64,000 nt of DNA from Candidatus Uabimicrobium amorphum (GTDB taxonomy: Bacteria; Planctomycetota; Uabimicrobiia; Uabimicrobiales; Uabimicrobiaceae): the NCBI RefSeq assembly GCF_009002475.1, contig NZ_AP019860.1, forward strand, positions 8,119,547 to 8,183,546. Reading direction: 5' to 3'. Of the stretch, positions 48,368-56,544 are shown one piece after another (within the stretch, counting starts at the first letter, position 1; every line of letters starts with the position of its first letter). The position numbers and the translations under genes were made by a program. Under the pieces are notes generated by a model, which saw only the letters and a list, made by a program, of their open reading frames with translations, did not search any database and had not been told where the DNA came from.

Positions 48368-49645
48368 TTAAGCTTTCCGGCAAAGTATATGCACACTACC
48401 GCCATCGACAAATGGCAATTGCGGAAACATTCTTTTGTATTTCCAACAGCAAAAATCGTCGTGCTCTTTTAGGAATTCGGCGATTAAATTTTCATTTTCT
48501 TCTTTTTCGATACTACACGTTGAATAAACCAACTTTCCTCCTGGTTTTACCGCTGTAGCCCCACTACGCAATAATTTATATTGCTCTTTGTTCAATTTTT
48601 GTAAATTTTTTACCGAGAATCGCCAACGCGCCTCGACCCTTTTATTAAAGACAGCACTATTGGAGCACGGAGCGTCTACAACAACGCAATCAAAATGTTG
48701 TGCAAAGTTTTTTGGCAATTTCTTCGAGTTCATCGCGATAGGCTGTATATTTTGTAGCTGAAGGCGCTCCTTGTTTTCGCACATTTTTCTTAAACGTTCC
48801 ACTGATTTATCACCGCTAACAACAACACCTTCCCCCCGCATGTTATCGGCAATATGAAAACTTTTCCCTCCGGGAGCGGCACATAGATCTAAAACCAAAC
48901 TGCGCGGTGCGATCTCAATTAGTTCAATTGTCTCACTGGAAGCAAGACCTTGTACAACCCAATCCCCTTCGTGATAACCAGGAATAAGCGAAACATCTCC
49001 CGACACTTTTGCCATTTTCCCATCGATCATCTGTAATTCATCGCAACGGAAGCTATTGCGAACTCTTACAGTCACACCTGGTCGTGTATTGCCCATTAGC
49101 AATAAATGAATACACTGTTCTTCGCCAAAATCTCTACACCACTTATCCACCAAGTATTCCGGATAGGAATACACGACAGACAAATAACGAATTTTGTCTT
49201 CCGGAAATAAAGCTTGTGAAAAATACCAACCGTCCTCATGCGAAATGGGCAAATAGTTCTTGCTATATTTTTTTTGTTCTTTGCGAACGCTGCGTTGAAT
49301 GTTACGCAAAACAGCATTGACATATTTTGCAGATTTTTTCGATATTTTTTTACTATGTTCAACACACGAATGGATCACAGCGTATGCCGGTACTTTTTCT
49401 AAAAACAAAAGTTCATAAATCCCTAAAAGCAAACAATTATATACTGCGGGCTGTGGCTTTCCATGAGAGTAGTGTTTTATTAAATATTGTAGCGTTAGTT
49501 TGCGACGTTGGATTCCATTTACAATTTCTGTAATTAAGTTTTTTTCGCTCTGTACAGTTGAATAATTTGATAAGTGTAGGTGCTGGTCCCAAAAACGCGC
49601 GTTTTTATTTAAGATTTCCAATACGGTATTTCGCACATTGTACAT
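48368..49645 (-). CDS. rsmB: 16S rRNA m5C967 methyltransferase
   Basis: A 425-residue enzyme of usual length. The first 140 residues are the NusB-like RNA-binding domain (LNKNARFWDQHLHL, YELLFLEKVPAYAVIHSCVE, YVNAVLRNI). The rest is a SAM-dependent methyltransferase: LDLCAAPGGKSFHIAD (SAM loop), VDAPCSN (motif IV Cys) and YSTCSIEKEENE (motif VI catalytic Cys). It methylates C967 of 16S rRNA. Asn replaces the usual Gly after PCS. I chose ATG 49645, with AAGGGA before it; a TTG at 49690 would add 15 residues. Confidence 0.9.
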   Translation of the reverse strand: MYNVRNTVLEILNKNARFWDQHLHLSNYSTVQSEKNLITEIVNGIQRRKLTLQYLIKHYSHGKPQPAVYNCLLLGIYELLFLEKVPAYAVIHSCVEHSKKISKKSAKYVNAVLRNIQRSVRKEQKKYSKNYLPISHEDGWYFSQALFPEDKIRYLSVVYSYPEYLVDKWCRDFGEEQCIHLLLMGNTRPGVTVRVRNSFRCDELQMIDGKMAKVSGDVSLIPGYHEGDWVVQGLASSETIELIEIAPRSLVLDLCAAPGGKSFHIADNMRGEGVVVSGDKSVERLRKMCENKERLQLQNIQPIAMNSKKLPKNFAQHFDCVVVDAPCSNSAVFNKRVEARWRFSVKNLQKLNKEQYKLLRSGATAVKPGGKLVYSTCSIEKEENENLIAEFLKEHDDFCCWKYKRMFPQLPFVDGGSVHILCRKA

Positions 49646-49730
49646 TCGATGTCCCTTGGTAAAAATTCTCCGATAAATTGTCGTTAACAAGTGAGTATGT
49701 GGAAGATGTTGTTTAAATTCAAGAAAATTA

Positions 49731-49739
49731 TGCTATAAT
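49731..49739 (+). promoter_or_regulatory. Extended -10 promoter before a kinase gene
   Basis: The sequence tgctataat is a perfect extended -10 (TGnTATAAT). No good -35 is visible 17 bases upstream, as is common for this class. The RNA would start about 47 bases before the ATG at 49793. Confidence 0.5.
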
Positions 49740-49792
49740 AATAAACTGTACTAATACTTACTTTATGAGAATATAAGTTTGGATAAATTGTT

Positions 49793-51637
49793 ATGGATCT
49801 GACAAAACTACCCCGTGGTCTCAATTGGGATAATACTTACATTATAGATAGGCCCATAGGACAAGGGAGTATGGCCTATATATATAGGGCGAGCGTTAAT
49901 TTGGCACAATTTGATTTTGCCAATCTAATTGCTTACTCGGAAGCACAAAAAGAAAATGTTCCTCCAGAAAGCATTGAAGCGTACTGTAAATATCGCAAAG
50001 ATATTTGGAGTTCCCAAACTCAGGAACAATTAATAGAATATTGCCGTGAAAACAAAATTTGTTTTCCAACTCACCAAGTATGCGCACTAAAAATTTTGAA
50101 AGAACAAAAACATATCGAGCGCTTTTTTACCGAGTGGCAAAAAACAATCGGCCTTTGCGAACCACACTTACTACAGGTATATGGCGGTGGAAAATATCGA
50201 GACGCTTACTACTATAGCATGGAATATGTAAGTGATCCTTACGAGCTTGATAAACTTTACAAACTGCCTTTACGACAAAAAATAGAATTAATGCTTCAAG
50301 CGGCAAAGGGTTTAGGTGTGTTACACAAAATGCAGGTAATACATCGCGATGTGAAACTTGATAATTTCATCATTTACGAAACCGAAAAGGGTTTGCACCT
50401 AAAAATAGCTGATTTAGGAATCGCCAAAAACAACGATGCGAACTACACACGCACAAACCAACTTCTCGGTACACCCAATTTCATGGCCCCAGAACAGGTG
50501 AAAAGTAGTAAGTCAGTTAGTTATCTATCCGATGTTTACTCTTTAGGTGCCACACTATACGAGTTCATTTGTGAAAAACCACCTTATGCCGACTTATCGT
50601 TACAAGAAATACTCAAGAACATCAATGAAGGTGTGCCGCCGACTCCCGTGAATAAATTAGCCGATATTCCTCCAGAGATCAATCGCATCATCAAATATTT
50701 AATGGCGTTTAATCCAAGTGGTCGTCCACAAAACATGGAAGAAGTACAAGAATTACTACAAAATTATCTCGACGGAAAAATGTCTAGGGACACGTCAAAA
50801 ACCAAGGTAGGCACTGCACGAAGACGTAAAACCACCAAGGGTATCCCTCTACAAAAATCGCGAAATAGAGTTGCTCAGTACAAAAAAGACGTTCAAAGCG
50901 AAGAAAACAAAAAGAAAGAAATGTATTTAAAGCTAGCGGCCATTCTTGCTGGTCCTCTTCTTCTTATCCTTTATCTACTATTTCCACATCTTATCACCGC
51001 AGCGAATGATAGCGGCAAGCGTGGATTACCCAAGAAGAAAAAAGAAATTATACGCCTTCCATCTATCAATAACAATACGGTGAAAAAGAAAGTCACTTTA
51101 GAAAATAAAATTCGCACCACTCAAAAAGGAGAGCGCGTCTCACCGCAAGTTGTCGTCAGTAGCGGCCAATGGCACAAAGATCCCAACACCTATATTTGGC
51201 ATGGTTTTGCCCCTGTAGCGAACGAAGAAAACACGGCTTTAAAAATTGATAATTTTCCCGAATGGCAAAATTATGAAGTTTCATTCAATATTAAAGTTCT
51301 CTGTGGTAAAGTACATTTAAATATTCGGGAATTTGAAAACCCCATAGTACTGACAGATTTATTTCCCGATATTGCAAGGCACCCCAAAATAGAATTTAAA
51401 GTGACACTTATAGTACTCGGAAAAGATATTCTCATTGACAGGCAGTTGGCCTCATCAAGTAAGACCACTGCTCCGGGTAAATTGCATGCAACTAAGTCCA
51501 TAATGAAAAAAGTATCAGAAAACACTAGTGATAAAAAAAGTATCCATTTTGCGGTAAGTACTCACGGAAATTTTCCAGGTTGTGTTGCTATTTCTCGTGT
51601 CACAATGCGTACAATTGTAACTCAGGATGATGAATAA
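49793..51637 (+). CDS. Ser/Thr protein kinase with N-lobe insertion and C-terminal beta domain
   Basis: A 614-residue membrane kinase. The Gly loop (GQGSMAYIY, about 22-32) and the catalytic Lys (CALKIL, about 98) are about 65 residues apart instead of about 15, so the N-lobe holds a helical insertion (about 35-90). The rest is intact: HRDVKLDNFI, DLGIAKN (DLG for DFG), APEQ. A basic stretch (about 325-375) leads to one helix (AAILAGPLLLILYLLF, about 383-400). The outer part (about 455-614) looks like a beta-sandwich of concanavalin or DUF1080 type (WQNYEVSFNIKV, CVAISRVTMRT). The gene overlaps the convergent epimerase gene by 16 bases. Confidence 0.9.
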   Translation: MDLTKLPRGLNWDNTYIIDRPIGQGSMAYIYRASVNLAQFDFANLIAYSEAQKENVPPESIEAYCKYRKDIWSSQTQEQLIEYCRENKICFPTHQVCALKILKEQKHIERFFTEWQKTIGLCEPHLLQVYGGGKYRDAYYYSMEYVSDPYELDKLYKLPLRQKIELMLQAAKGLGVLHKMQVIHRDVKLDNFIIYETEKGLHLKIADLGIAKNNDANYTRTNQLLGTPNFMAPEQVKSSKSVSYLSDVYSLGATLYEFICEKPPYADLSLQEILKNINEGVPPTPVNKLADIPPEINRIIKYLMAFNPSGRPQNMEEVQELLQNYLDGKMSRDTSKTKVGTARRRKTTKGIPLQKSRNRVAQYKKDVQSEENKKKEMYLKLAAILAGPLLLILYLLFPHLITAANDSGKRGLPKKKKEIIRLPSINNNTVKKKVTLENKIRTTQKGERVSPQVVVSSGQWHKDPNTYIWHGFAPVANEENTALKIDNFPEWQNYEVSFNIKVLCGKVHLNIREFENPIVLTDLFPDIARHPKIEFKVTLIVLGKDILIDRQLASSSKTTAPGKLHATKSIMKKVSENTSDKKSIHFAVSTHGNFPGCVAISRVTMRTIVTQDDE

Positions 51638-52584
51638 GAACGAAAATAATCTATCGTCTTTTTTAATCCATCTCGAAAATCAACTTGTGGCGACCAATTT
51701 AGTAAATCTATGGCTTTTTGTATATTCGGTTTACGTTTTCGAGGATCATCTTCCGGCAACTCTTTGTATACAGTAGGAGAACTCGTAGAAATCTCCTGCT
51801 GTATTACAGAAACAAGATCGCTGATAGTGTATTCGTCGGGGTTACCGAGATTAATAATTTCGCCTTGCAAATTGTGACAGGTAGCTAAACGGAAAATTCC
51901 TTCGACCAAATCAGAGACAAAGCAAAAACTTCTCGTTTGTTGACCATCGCCGTAAACCGTAATGGGCGTATTGTTAAGTGCCTGATTGATAAAGTTAGGA
52001 ATAACGCGACCATCTTGGCTTTTCATTCTTGGCCCATAAGTATTAAAAATACGCGTAATACGCACATCTAACTGGTACTCGCGGAAGTAACTCATAGCGA
52101 TTGCTTCGGAAAACCTTTTTGCCTCGTCATACACAGATCGTGGCCCAACGGGATTTACGTTTCCCCAGTAACTTTCTGTTTGTGGATGTTGCAAAGGATC
52201 TCCATACACTTCAGAAGTAGAAGCCAAAATATATCGTGCGTTGTGTTTCTTTGCAAATTCAATAGTGTTGAAGGTACCAATAGAACCTACTTTCATCGTT
52301 TCAAGTGGGTACTTCAAGTAATCAACAGGGCTTGCGGGACATGCAAAATGCAACACAACAGCGACATTTTGTTCACATTGTATAGAATCGTTTACATTGC
52401 ATTTTACAAAAGAAAAGTTTTTGTGTGATAACAGGTGATTGATATTGCTTTGTCTTCCCGTTAAAAAATTGTCAAGTGCAATGACGACCCATTCATCTTC
52501 AAGAAAACGTTCGCATAGATGAGAACCAATAAAACCGGCGGCTCCTGTAATTAGTACAGATTTTTCCAACTCTTGTCCTAGCAT
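51622..52584 (-). CDS. NAD-dependent nucleotide-sugar epimerase, UDP-glucuronate decarboxylase-like
   Basis: A 320-residue extended SDR. The NAD loop is GAAGFIGSH (residues about 14-22), followed by DNFLTGR, HFACPASPVDY, STSEVYGDP and the catalytic Tyr-Lys pair in VYDEAKR (about 150). Later come RIFNTYGPRM, IPNFINQAL, YGDGQQTRSF and VSDLVEG. These are marks of the UXS group, which turns UDP-glucuronate into UDP-xylose; dTDP-glucose dehydratases and other epimerases are close alternatives. It probably feeds cell-surface polysaccharide synthesis. Its 3' end overlaps that of the kinase gene by 16 bases. Confidence 0.9.
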   Translation of the reverse strand: MLGQELEKSVLITGAAGFIGSHLCERFLEDEWVVIALDNFLTGRQSNINHLLSHKNFSFVKCNVNDSIQCEQNVAVVLHFACPASPVDYLKYPLETMKVGSIGTFNTIEFAKKHNARYILASTSEVYGDPLQHPQTESYWGNVNPVGPRSVYDEAKRFSEAIAMSYFREYQLDVRITRIFNTYGPRMKSQDGRVIPNFINQALNNTPITVYGDGQQTRSFCFVSDLVEGIFRLATCHNLQGEIINLGNPDEYTISDLVSVIQQEISTSSPTVYKELPEDDPRKRKPNIQKAIDLLNWSPQVDFRDGLKKTIDYFRSYSSS

Positions 52585-52716
52585 GTTTATGTGATTTTAA
52601 ATTTTTATATTGTATAATAAAAAGTATAAATAGCAAGTATAAGGAATAATCCCTATACATACTTGTCATAATTGTTTGGTATAACTTGAATTTATTGTTA
52701 TCAGTGAAGGTAGTTT

Positions 52717-55098
52717 ATGTCTATTGATTTTGCGAAATTAGCTTTGATTTTGGGTTACGCAGATCGCGAAAAAATATTTGAAGCAATAAGAGAAGAAGTT
52801 ATCGTACAAGAATGTGGTTTAAATAAACGTTTGGAACATATCCTTTACGAACGTAATATTCTCAAAAAAGAATCGATACAAAGTTTATTATGGGGCCTGT
52901 TTTGTAAAAGGCGTATTAAACTTTTCCCCTCGCGTGTGGTCTATTGTTTTACTGATCGCGATGATGAACTTTTTCTACAAAAAGTCGGGATTTCTTTTCA
53001 ACAACTCATAGAAAATGTCAGATCTAAAAAAAGATTTCGCCTTGAAAATGTCGACTCTGCTTTCCCGGTGAAGGATCTTATCTCGGCCACCAACATTCAT
53101 CGCAAACTCCAAGATTGCAGTCTACAAAGAACACTACTGTCAATATTAAGTGCCCGAGGAAGTTTAAAAGCACAATATCGAGACCTTGTCGAAAACATAG
53201 AAGAGCGACGTTTTTCTATATCTTCACCGTTAGATGTACAAAATAAAAACCTTACCCAAACTTGGTCCGGAAAGTTATTTTTGCAACTGCTGCTAATCGA
53301 TAAAGACAGCGAAAAACAAAAAGAATTGCAACAATGTTTTGCAACTTGGAAAGACCTTATCGCAGAACGTCAAATAGACATCCGTTTTAGTGAATACCTT
53401 TTTCACCAAAGTGTCTGCGACGAAAACTTGCTTCTCCATGCGGGAATAGCCCTGCACACATTGACGAATATAGATCAAATTCCCAGAGTGTACATACTAC
53501 ATCTAAAATCGAAACACAAAACCGCCATAAATGAGTATCTCAAAAATCACAGCGCGAAACTACAAAACAGTCTGCAAATTCCGCTAGAACAGATGGCTTT
53601 ATACACAGATAAACAGCTCCAACAAAGTCTCTTTGCAGACAAAAAACCCCTTGACATTTACAAAAAATGGAAGAAGCAACAACGCCAAAAAATTACCAAA
53701 AGTTTTATTCCTTTTTCAGTAAGAGCTTTGGACCAAGATCTACAAAAACAATACACCGCACAGCGTAGACAATTTAAAACACTACCAAAGAAAGACATGG
53801 GGAATTTTGTGGCGGAGTGGTCTCAAACCCAAGTACTGCCATTTTGTCCAACGGAAAGTTTCTCCATAAAAGATACACCTGCCACTGTCAAAGACCACAC
53901 AGAGTATATTTCTCTAGAAAAACCCGAAGTAGGAGCAACAGGTTATCTATCCATTGATGCAACACAAGAAGAAATACAATTTCTAAGCAACAAATTAGAA
54001 AAATCGTTGCGCGAAAGAAAACCGATAAAAACATTGCTATTTATTATATTTGCCGCTTCTTTTTCTATGGCGGCCTCTCTTTGCGCTCCACTTTTCCAGG
54101 AGCACCTAATGTTACTGTTGTTACCATTTTTACTAGCCATATGGTGCGGTAGGCGTTTAGATCACGCCAAAGGCAAACTTACTTTCACAGGTGGACTGTA
54201 TGTTTTTGCGATTTCCTCGTACTTGGCCATAGAATTTCCACACTATGGGTGGCTAGTGGTGCAAGGCGCTGGCTACCTGTACCTGAGTGTCAGTGCATGG
54301 TATTGCCTATATCGTTGGACTACAGCAACAAATCGCACCATTGTCCTTATTGTATTTTTGCATTTACTGGGTTTTCTATCAAGCTATTGGTGGCAATACT
54401 CTGATATAGAGTCTTACAAAGAATATTTACCGCTAATACATGCATTATTGTGCTTATTAGCGATTCCACTTTTTTATATCGCTATCCCTAAGTTATCTTA
54501 TGAGGACGAGATCACAAAAGAGAAAAATTTATTCAATAGTGCTTTAGTTACTCCTTTTCTCTTTGGTTTTTTCAGCGTTGTTTTTGCCAAAATCTCGATG
54601 GCAAATATTCCCAAAATTTCCTTAGCGTCCTCTCACGAAGATTTATTTTCTATATTTGCAGGCGGCATTATGAGCGGCGTTGTTATCGCACTTTTTCATA
54701 AACGTTCGAGTGTTTTATGGTTAAGATATATTTCCTTTCTTTCCATATTTATGTTCGTAGTCAGTCCTTTCGTCATCGCCGACAAACTTTTCGATAGTAT
54801 ATTTTTCCTCAATGCGATGCTTTGTGGTCTGTTGTTACCGATAAGTATTTCTTTAATACTTAAAAATAATGAATCTTCTGTTGGCGAGACCATTGGTTAC
54901 TTGTTCCTCATTTTACTGTCAGGTTCCTTGTTGGCAGAAACGATCACCCATCTTCTTTTTTATAATATCGCTAAATTTTTTCTTATATTGTCTTTGTTAG
55001 CGATTATACATTTCTACATAATGTTAATCATTCCTAGCAAAGAAATTCAGCATATCGAAGAGACGCGTCTGGGAGGGCTTTTGCGATTTTTAGGGTAG
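52717..55098 (+). CDS. Large membrane protein of unknown function, about 12 TM helices
   Basis: I do not recognise this 793-residue protein. Residues 1-430 are soluble and helical, rich in Leu, Lys and Gln. The start (ALILGYADREKIFEAI) resembles the N-terminal helical repeats of some regulatory domains. From about 440 there are about 12 hydrophobic helices (for example LLFIIFAASFSMAASL and LVVQGAGYLYLSVSAWY), ending at about 785. No transporter motif or nucleotide-binding motif is evident. GAAGGT stands before the ATG. It is followed by a strong hairpin with a T-run, so it is a single-gene transcript. Its place beside several kinases hints at signalling, but nothing more can be said. Confidence 0.78.
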   Translation: MSIDFAKLALILGYADREKIFEAIREEVIVQECGLNKRLEHILYERNILKKESIQSLLWGLFCKRRIKLFPSRVVYCFTDRDDELFLQKVGISFQQLIENVRSKKRFRLENVDSAFPVKDLISATNIHRKLQDCSLQRTLLSILSARGSLKAQYRDLVENIEERRFSISSPLDVQNKNLTQTWSGKLFLQLLLIDKDSEKQKELQQCFATWKDLIAERQIDIRFSEYLFHQSVCDENLLLHAGIALHTLTNIDQIPRVYILHLKSKHKTAINEYLKNHSAKLQNSLQIPLEQMALYTDKQLQQSLFADKKPLDIYKKWKKQQRQKITKSFIPFSVRALDQDLQKQYTAQRRQFKTLPKKDMGNFVAEWSQTQVLPFCPTESFSIKDTPATVKDHTEYISLEKPEVGATGYLSIDATQEEIQFLSNKLEKSLRERKPIKTLLFIIFAASFSMAASLCAPLFQEHLMLLLLPFLLAIWCGRRLDHAKGKLTFTGGLYVFAISSYLAIEFPHYGWLVVQGAGYLYLSVSAWYCLYRWTTATNRTIVLIVFLHLLGFLSSYWWQYSDIESYKEYLPLIHALLCLLAIPLFYIAIPKLSYEDEITKEKNLFNSALVTPFLFGFFSVVFAKISMANIPKISLASSHEDLFSIFAGGIMSGVVIALFHKRSSVLWLRYISFLSIFMFVVSPFVIADKLFDSIFFLNAMLCGLLLPISISLILKNNESSVGETIGYLFLILLSGSLLAETITHLLFYNIAKFFLILSLLAIIHFYIMLIIPSKEIQHIEETRLGGLLRFLG

Positions 55099-55143
55099 TT
55101 GCTGTATTGATTTATACAGATTTAACTCTGATTTACACCAAAT

Positions 55144-55176
55144 AATAGAATATTTTGTTGAAGAAAATATTCTATT
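55144..55176 (+). terminator. Rho-independent-type terminator after the 12-TM protein gene
   Basis: Arms aatagaatatttt (55144-55156) and aaaatattctatt (55164-55176) pair perfectly over 13 bp around a 7-base loop, followed by TTG. The stem is AT-rich. It lies 45 bases after the stop at 55098. Confidence 0.6.
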
Positions 55177-55250
55177 TTGTGTAATATATATAGTCTGTCA
55201 GATAAACATGCATACTTAACTGACTGTACACTAGTTCGGTGTCTTCCGAA

Positions 55251-55278
55251 TTGATACTAGCTTGGTAAAGTGTAATAT
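55251..55278 (+). promoter_or_regulatory. Possible promoter of the secreted winged-helix-like protein gene
   Basis: TTGATA at 55251-55256 (five of six), 16 bases, then TAATAT at 55273-55278 (four of six). The leader to the ATG at 55362 would be about 75 bases. Confidence 0.42.
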
Positions 55279-55361
55279 AGGGTAATGTCCCCCCTATAAA
55301 AATTAGTCCACAAAATTTTTAGAATAATGAGCTGTTCATACTTGAACCCAGGAGTTTTAAG

Positions 55362-56510
55362 ATGTCAAAGAGATTTTTCCTAACATTACTTGTCGCTTTA
55401 TTCAGTTTACAAATTGTCGTCGCAGAAAAAAAGTCTCGTAGATGGAGACTAGACTTTGAAATGTTAGAAAAGCCTACGAGAATTATAGTCACAGAACCGG
55501 ATGGAATACAGAATGTCTATTGGTATTTTCGTTATATTGTAAGGAATGATACAAATCAGGATATAAATTACTCTATTAACATAAAACTCGTCGTTGATAA
55601 ACCAGCTCCAGGTGTTACAGAAAACAAAGTACCCGAGTTATTCCACAACGCAAAAATTCCCTACGACATAGAAAATAAAGAAAAGTATATTAATTCTCTA
55701 CAAAAGTATTACGATACAGATTTCCCTATCGCCAAAGAAGCCATTTACCAAGAACTGGGACTACATCCTATACTCACAGATGAAGAAAAAAAAGTACTGA
55801 GTGTTCTTGGTGATCAATTTACGCGTTCGGCTATTGACATCAGCAAAGAAGTAAAATTACCATATACGAAAGTCGAAACTGCACTAGAAAGTTTACTTGC
55901 GAAAAACTTGATTATTGGCTCAGAATTAGACGGAAGACCAACTTTTCTAAATAGCGGTTTAACATATGCCAATTTCGTCATCGATAACGTAGAAGTCACC
56001 AAGAAAAAGGGCGAAACCATCTCGGGATGGGAAATAGTATCTTTTGCCAAAGGTGCCGTTATCATCAAAAAAGAGGACGTAGTAAAAAAAGTAACTAGTG
56101 GATCTGTTATCGAATATCGCTATTCTAAAAGTAACAAATCACCTTTTGAAAAAACCCAATATTACTACGCGGGAATGAATGGAAAAGGTAGTTACCTCGG
56201 CCGACAAGAAAGCGAAGACAAGAAGTATCGCTTCAAAAGAGATGTCATAAAAAAAGGCTCTTCTAGACGTGGAATTGCCATCTTTTACGGTGTATCCCCA
56301 GAAACAGATTTTATGGCCATCGTTGTATCTGGATTAGTAAATCCAATTGTTCGTCGTTATAAATTAGTAACTGCACGCAATGAAGTATTGATGATTGGCT
56401 ACAAAATACCTGGCGATGAGTTATCCATTCATAGAAAACAGTTACAACCTTTATACAAAAAATGGGAAGTTTTGAGCACACGTGTCGTTCGTACGTATGA
56501 AAAAAAATAG
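55362..56510 (+). CDS. Secreted protein of unknown function with a winged-helix-like segment
   Basis: A 382-residue protein with a signal peptide (FFLTLLVALFSLQIVVAE, cleavage near residue 22). A beta-rich domain follows (about 25-95: WRLDFEMLEKPTRII, YWYFRYIVRNDTNQDINYSI). Residues about 130-175 read like a winged helix-turn-helix (LTDEEKKVLSVLGDQFTRSAIDISKEVKLPYTKVETALESLLAKNLI in outline), which is odd for an exported protein. The rest is beta-rich (AIFYGVSPETDFMAIVVSGL). AGGAG precedes the ATG. Gene function is unknown; it stands 34 bases before the FHA-kinase gene and may be in its operon. Confidence 0.78.
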   Translation: MSKRFFLTLLVALFSLQIVVAEKKSRRWRLDFEMLEKPTRIIVTEPDGIQNVYWYFRYIVRNDTNQDINYSINIKLVVDKPAPGVTENKVPELFHNAKIPYDIENKEKYINSLQKYYDTDFPIAKEAIYQELGLHPILTDEEKKVLSVLGDQFTRSAIDISKEVKLPYTKVETALESLLAKNLIIGSELDGRPTFLNSGLTYANFVIDNVEVTKKKGETISGWEIVSFAKGAVIIKKEDVVKKVTSGSVIEYRYSKSNKSPFEKTQYYYAGMNGKGSYLGRQESEDKKYRFKRDVIKKGSSRRGIAIFYGVSPETDFMAIVVSGLVNPIVRRYKLVTARNEVLMIGYKIPGDELSIHRKQLQPLYKKWEVLSTRVVRTYEKK

Positions 56511-56544
56511 ATAACAATTAGATAAGCACACAAAGGAACACATA

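Noticed and set aside
55286-55310. Similar gtccccccta-taaaaatta and accccccaataaaaatta strings at 55286 and 63144
   Set aside because: Two loose matches of a C-run and A-run before unrelated genes are not enough to call a regulatory motif.
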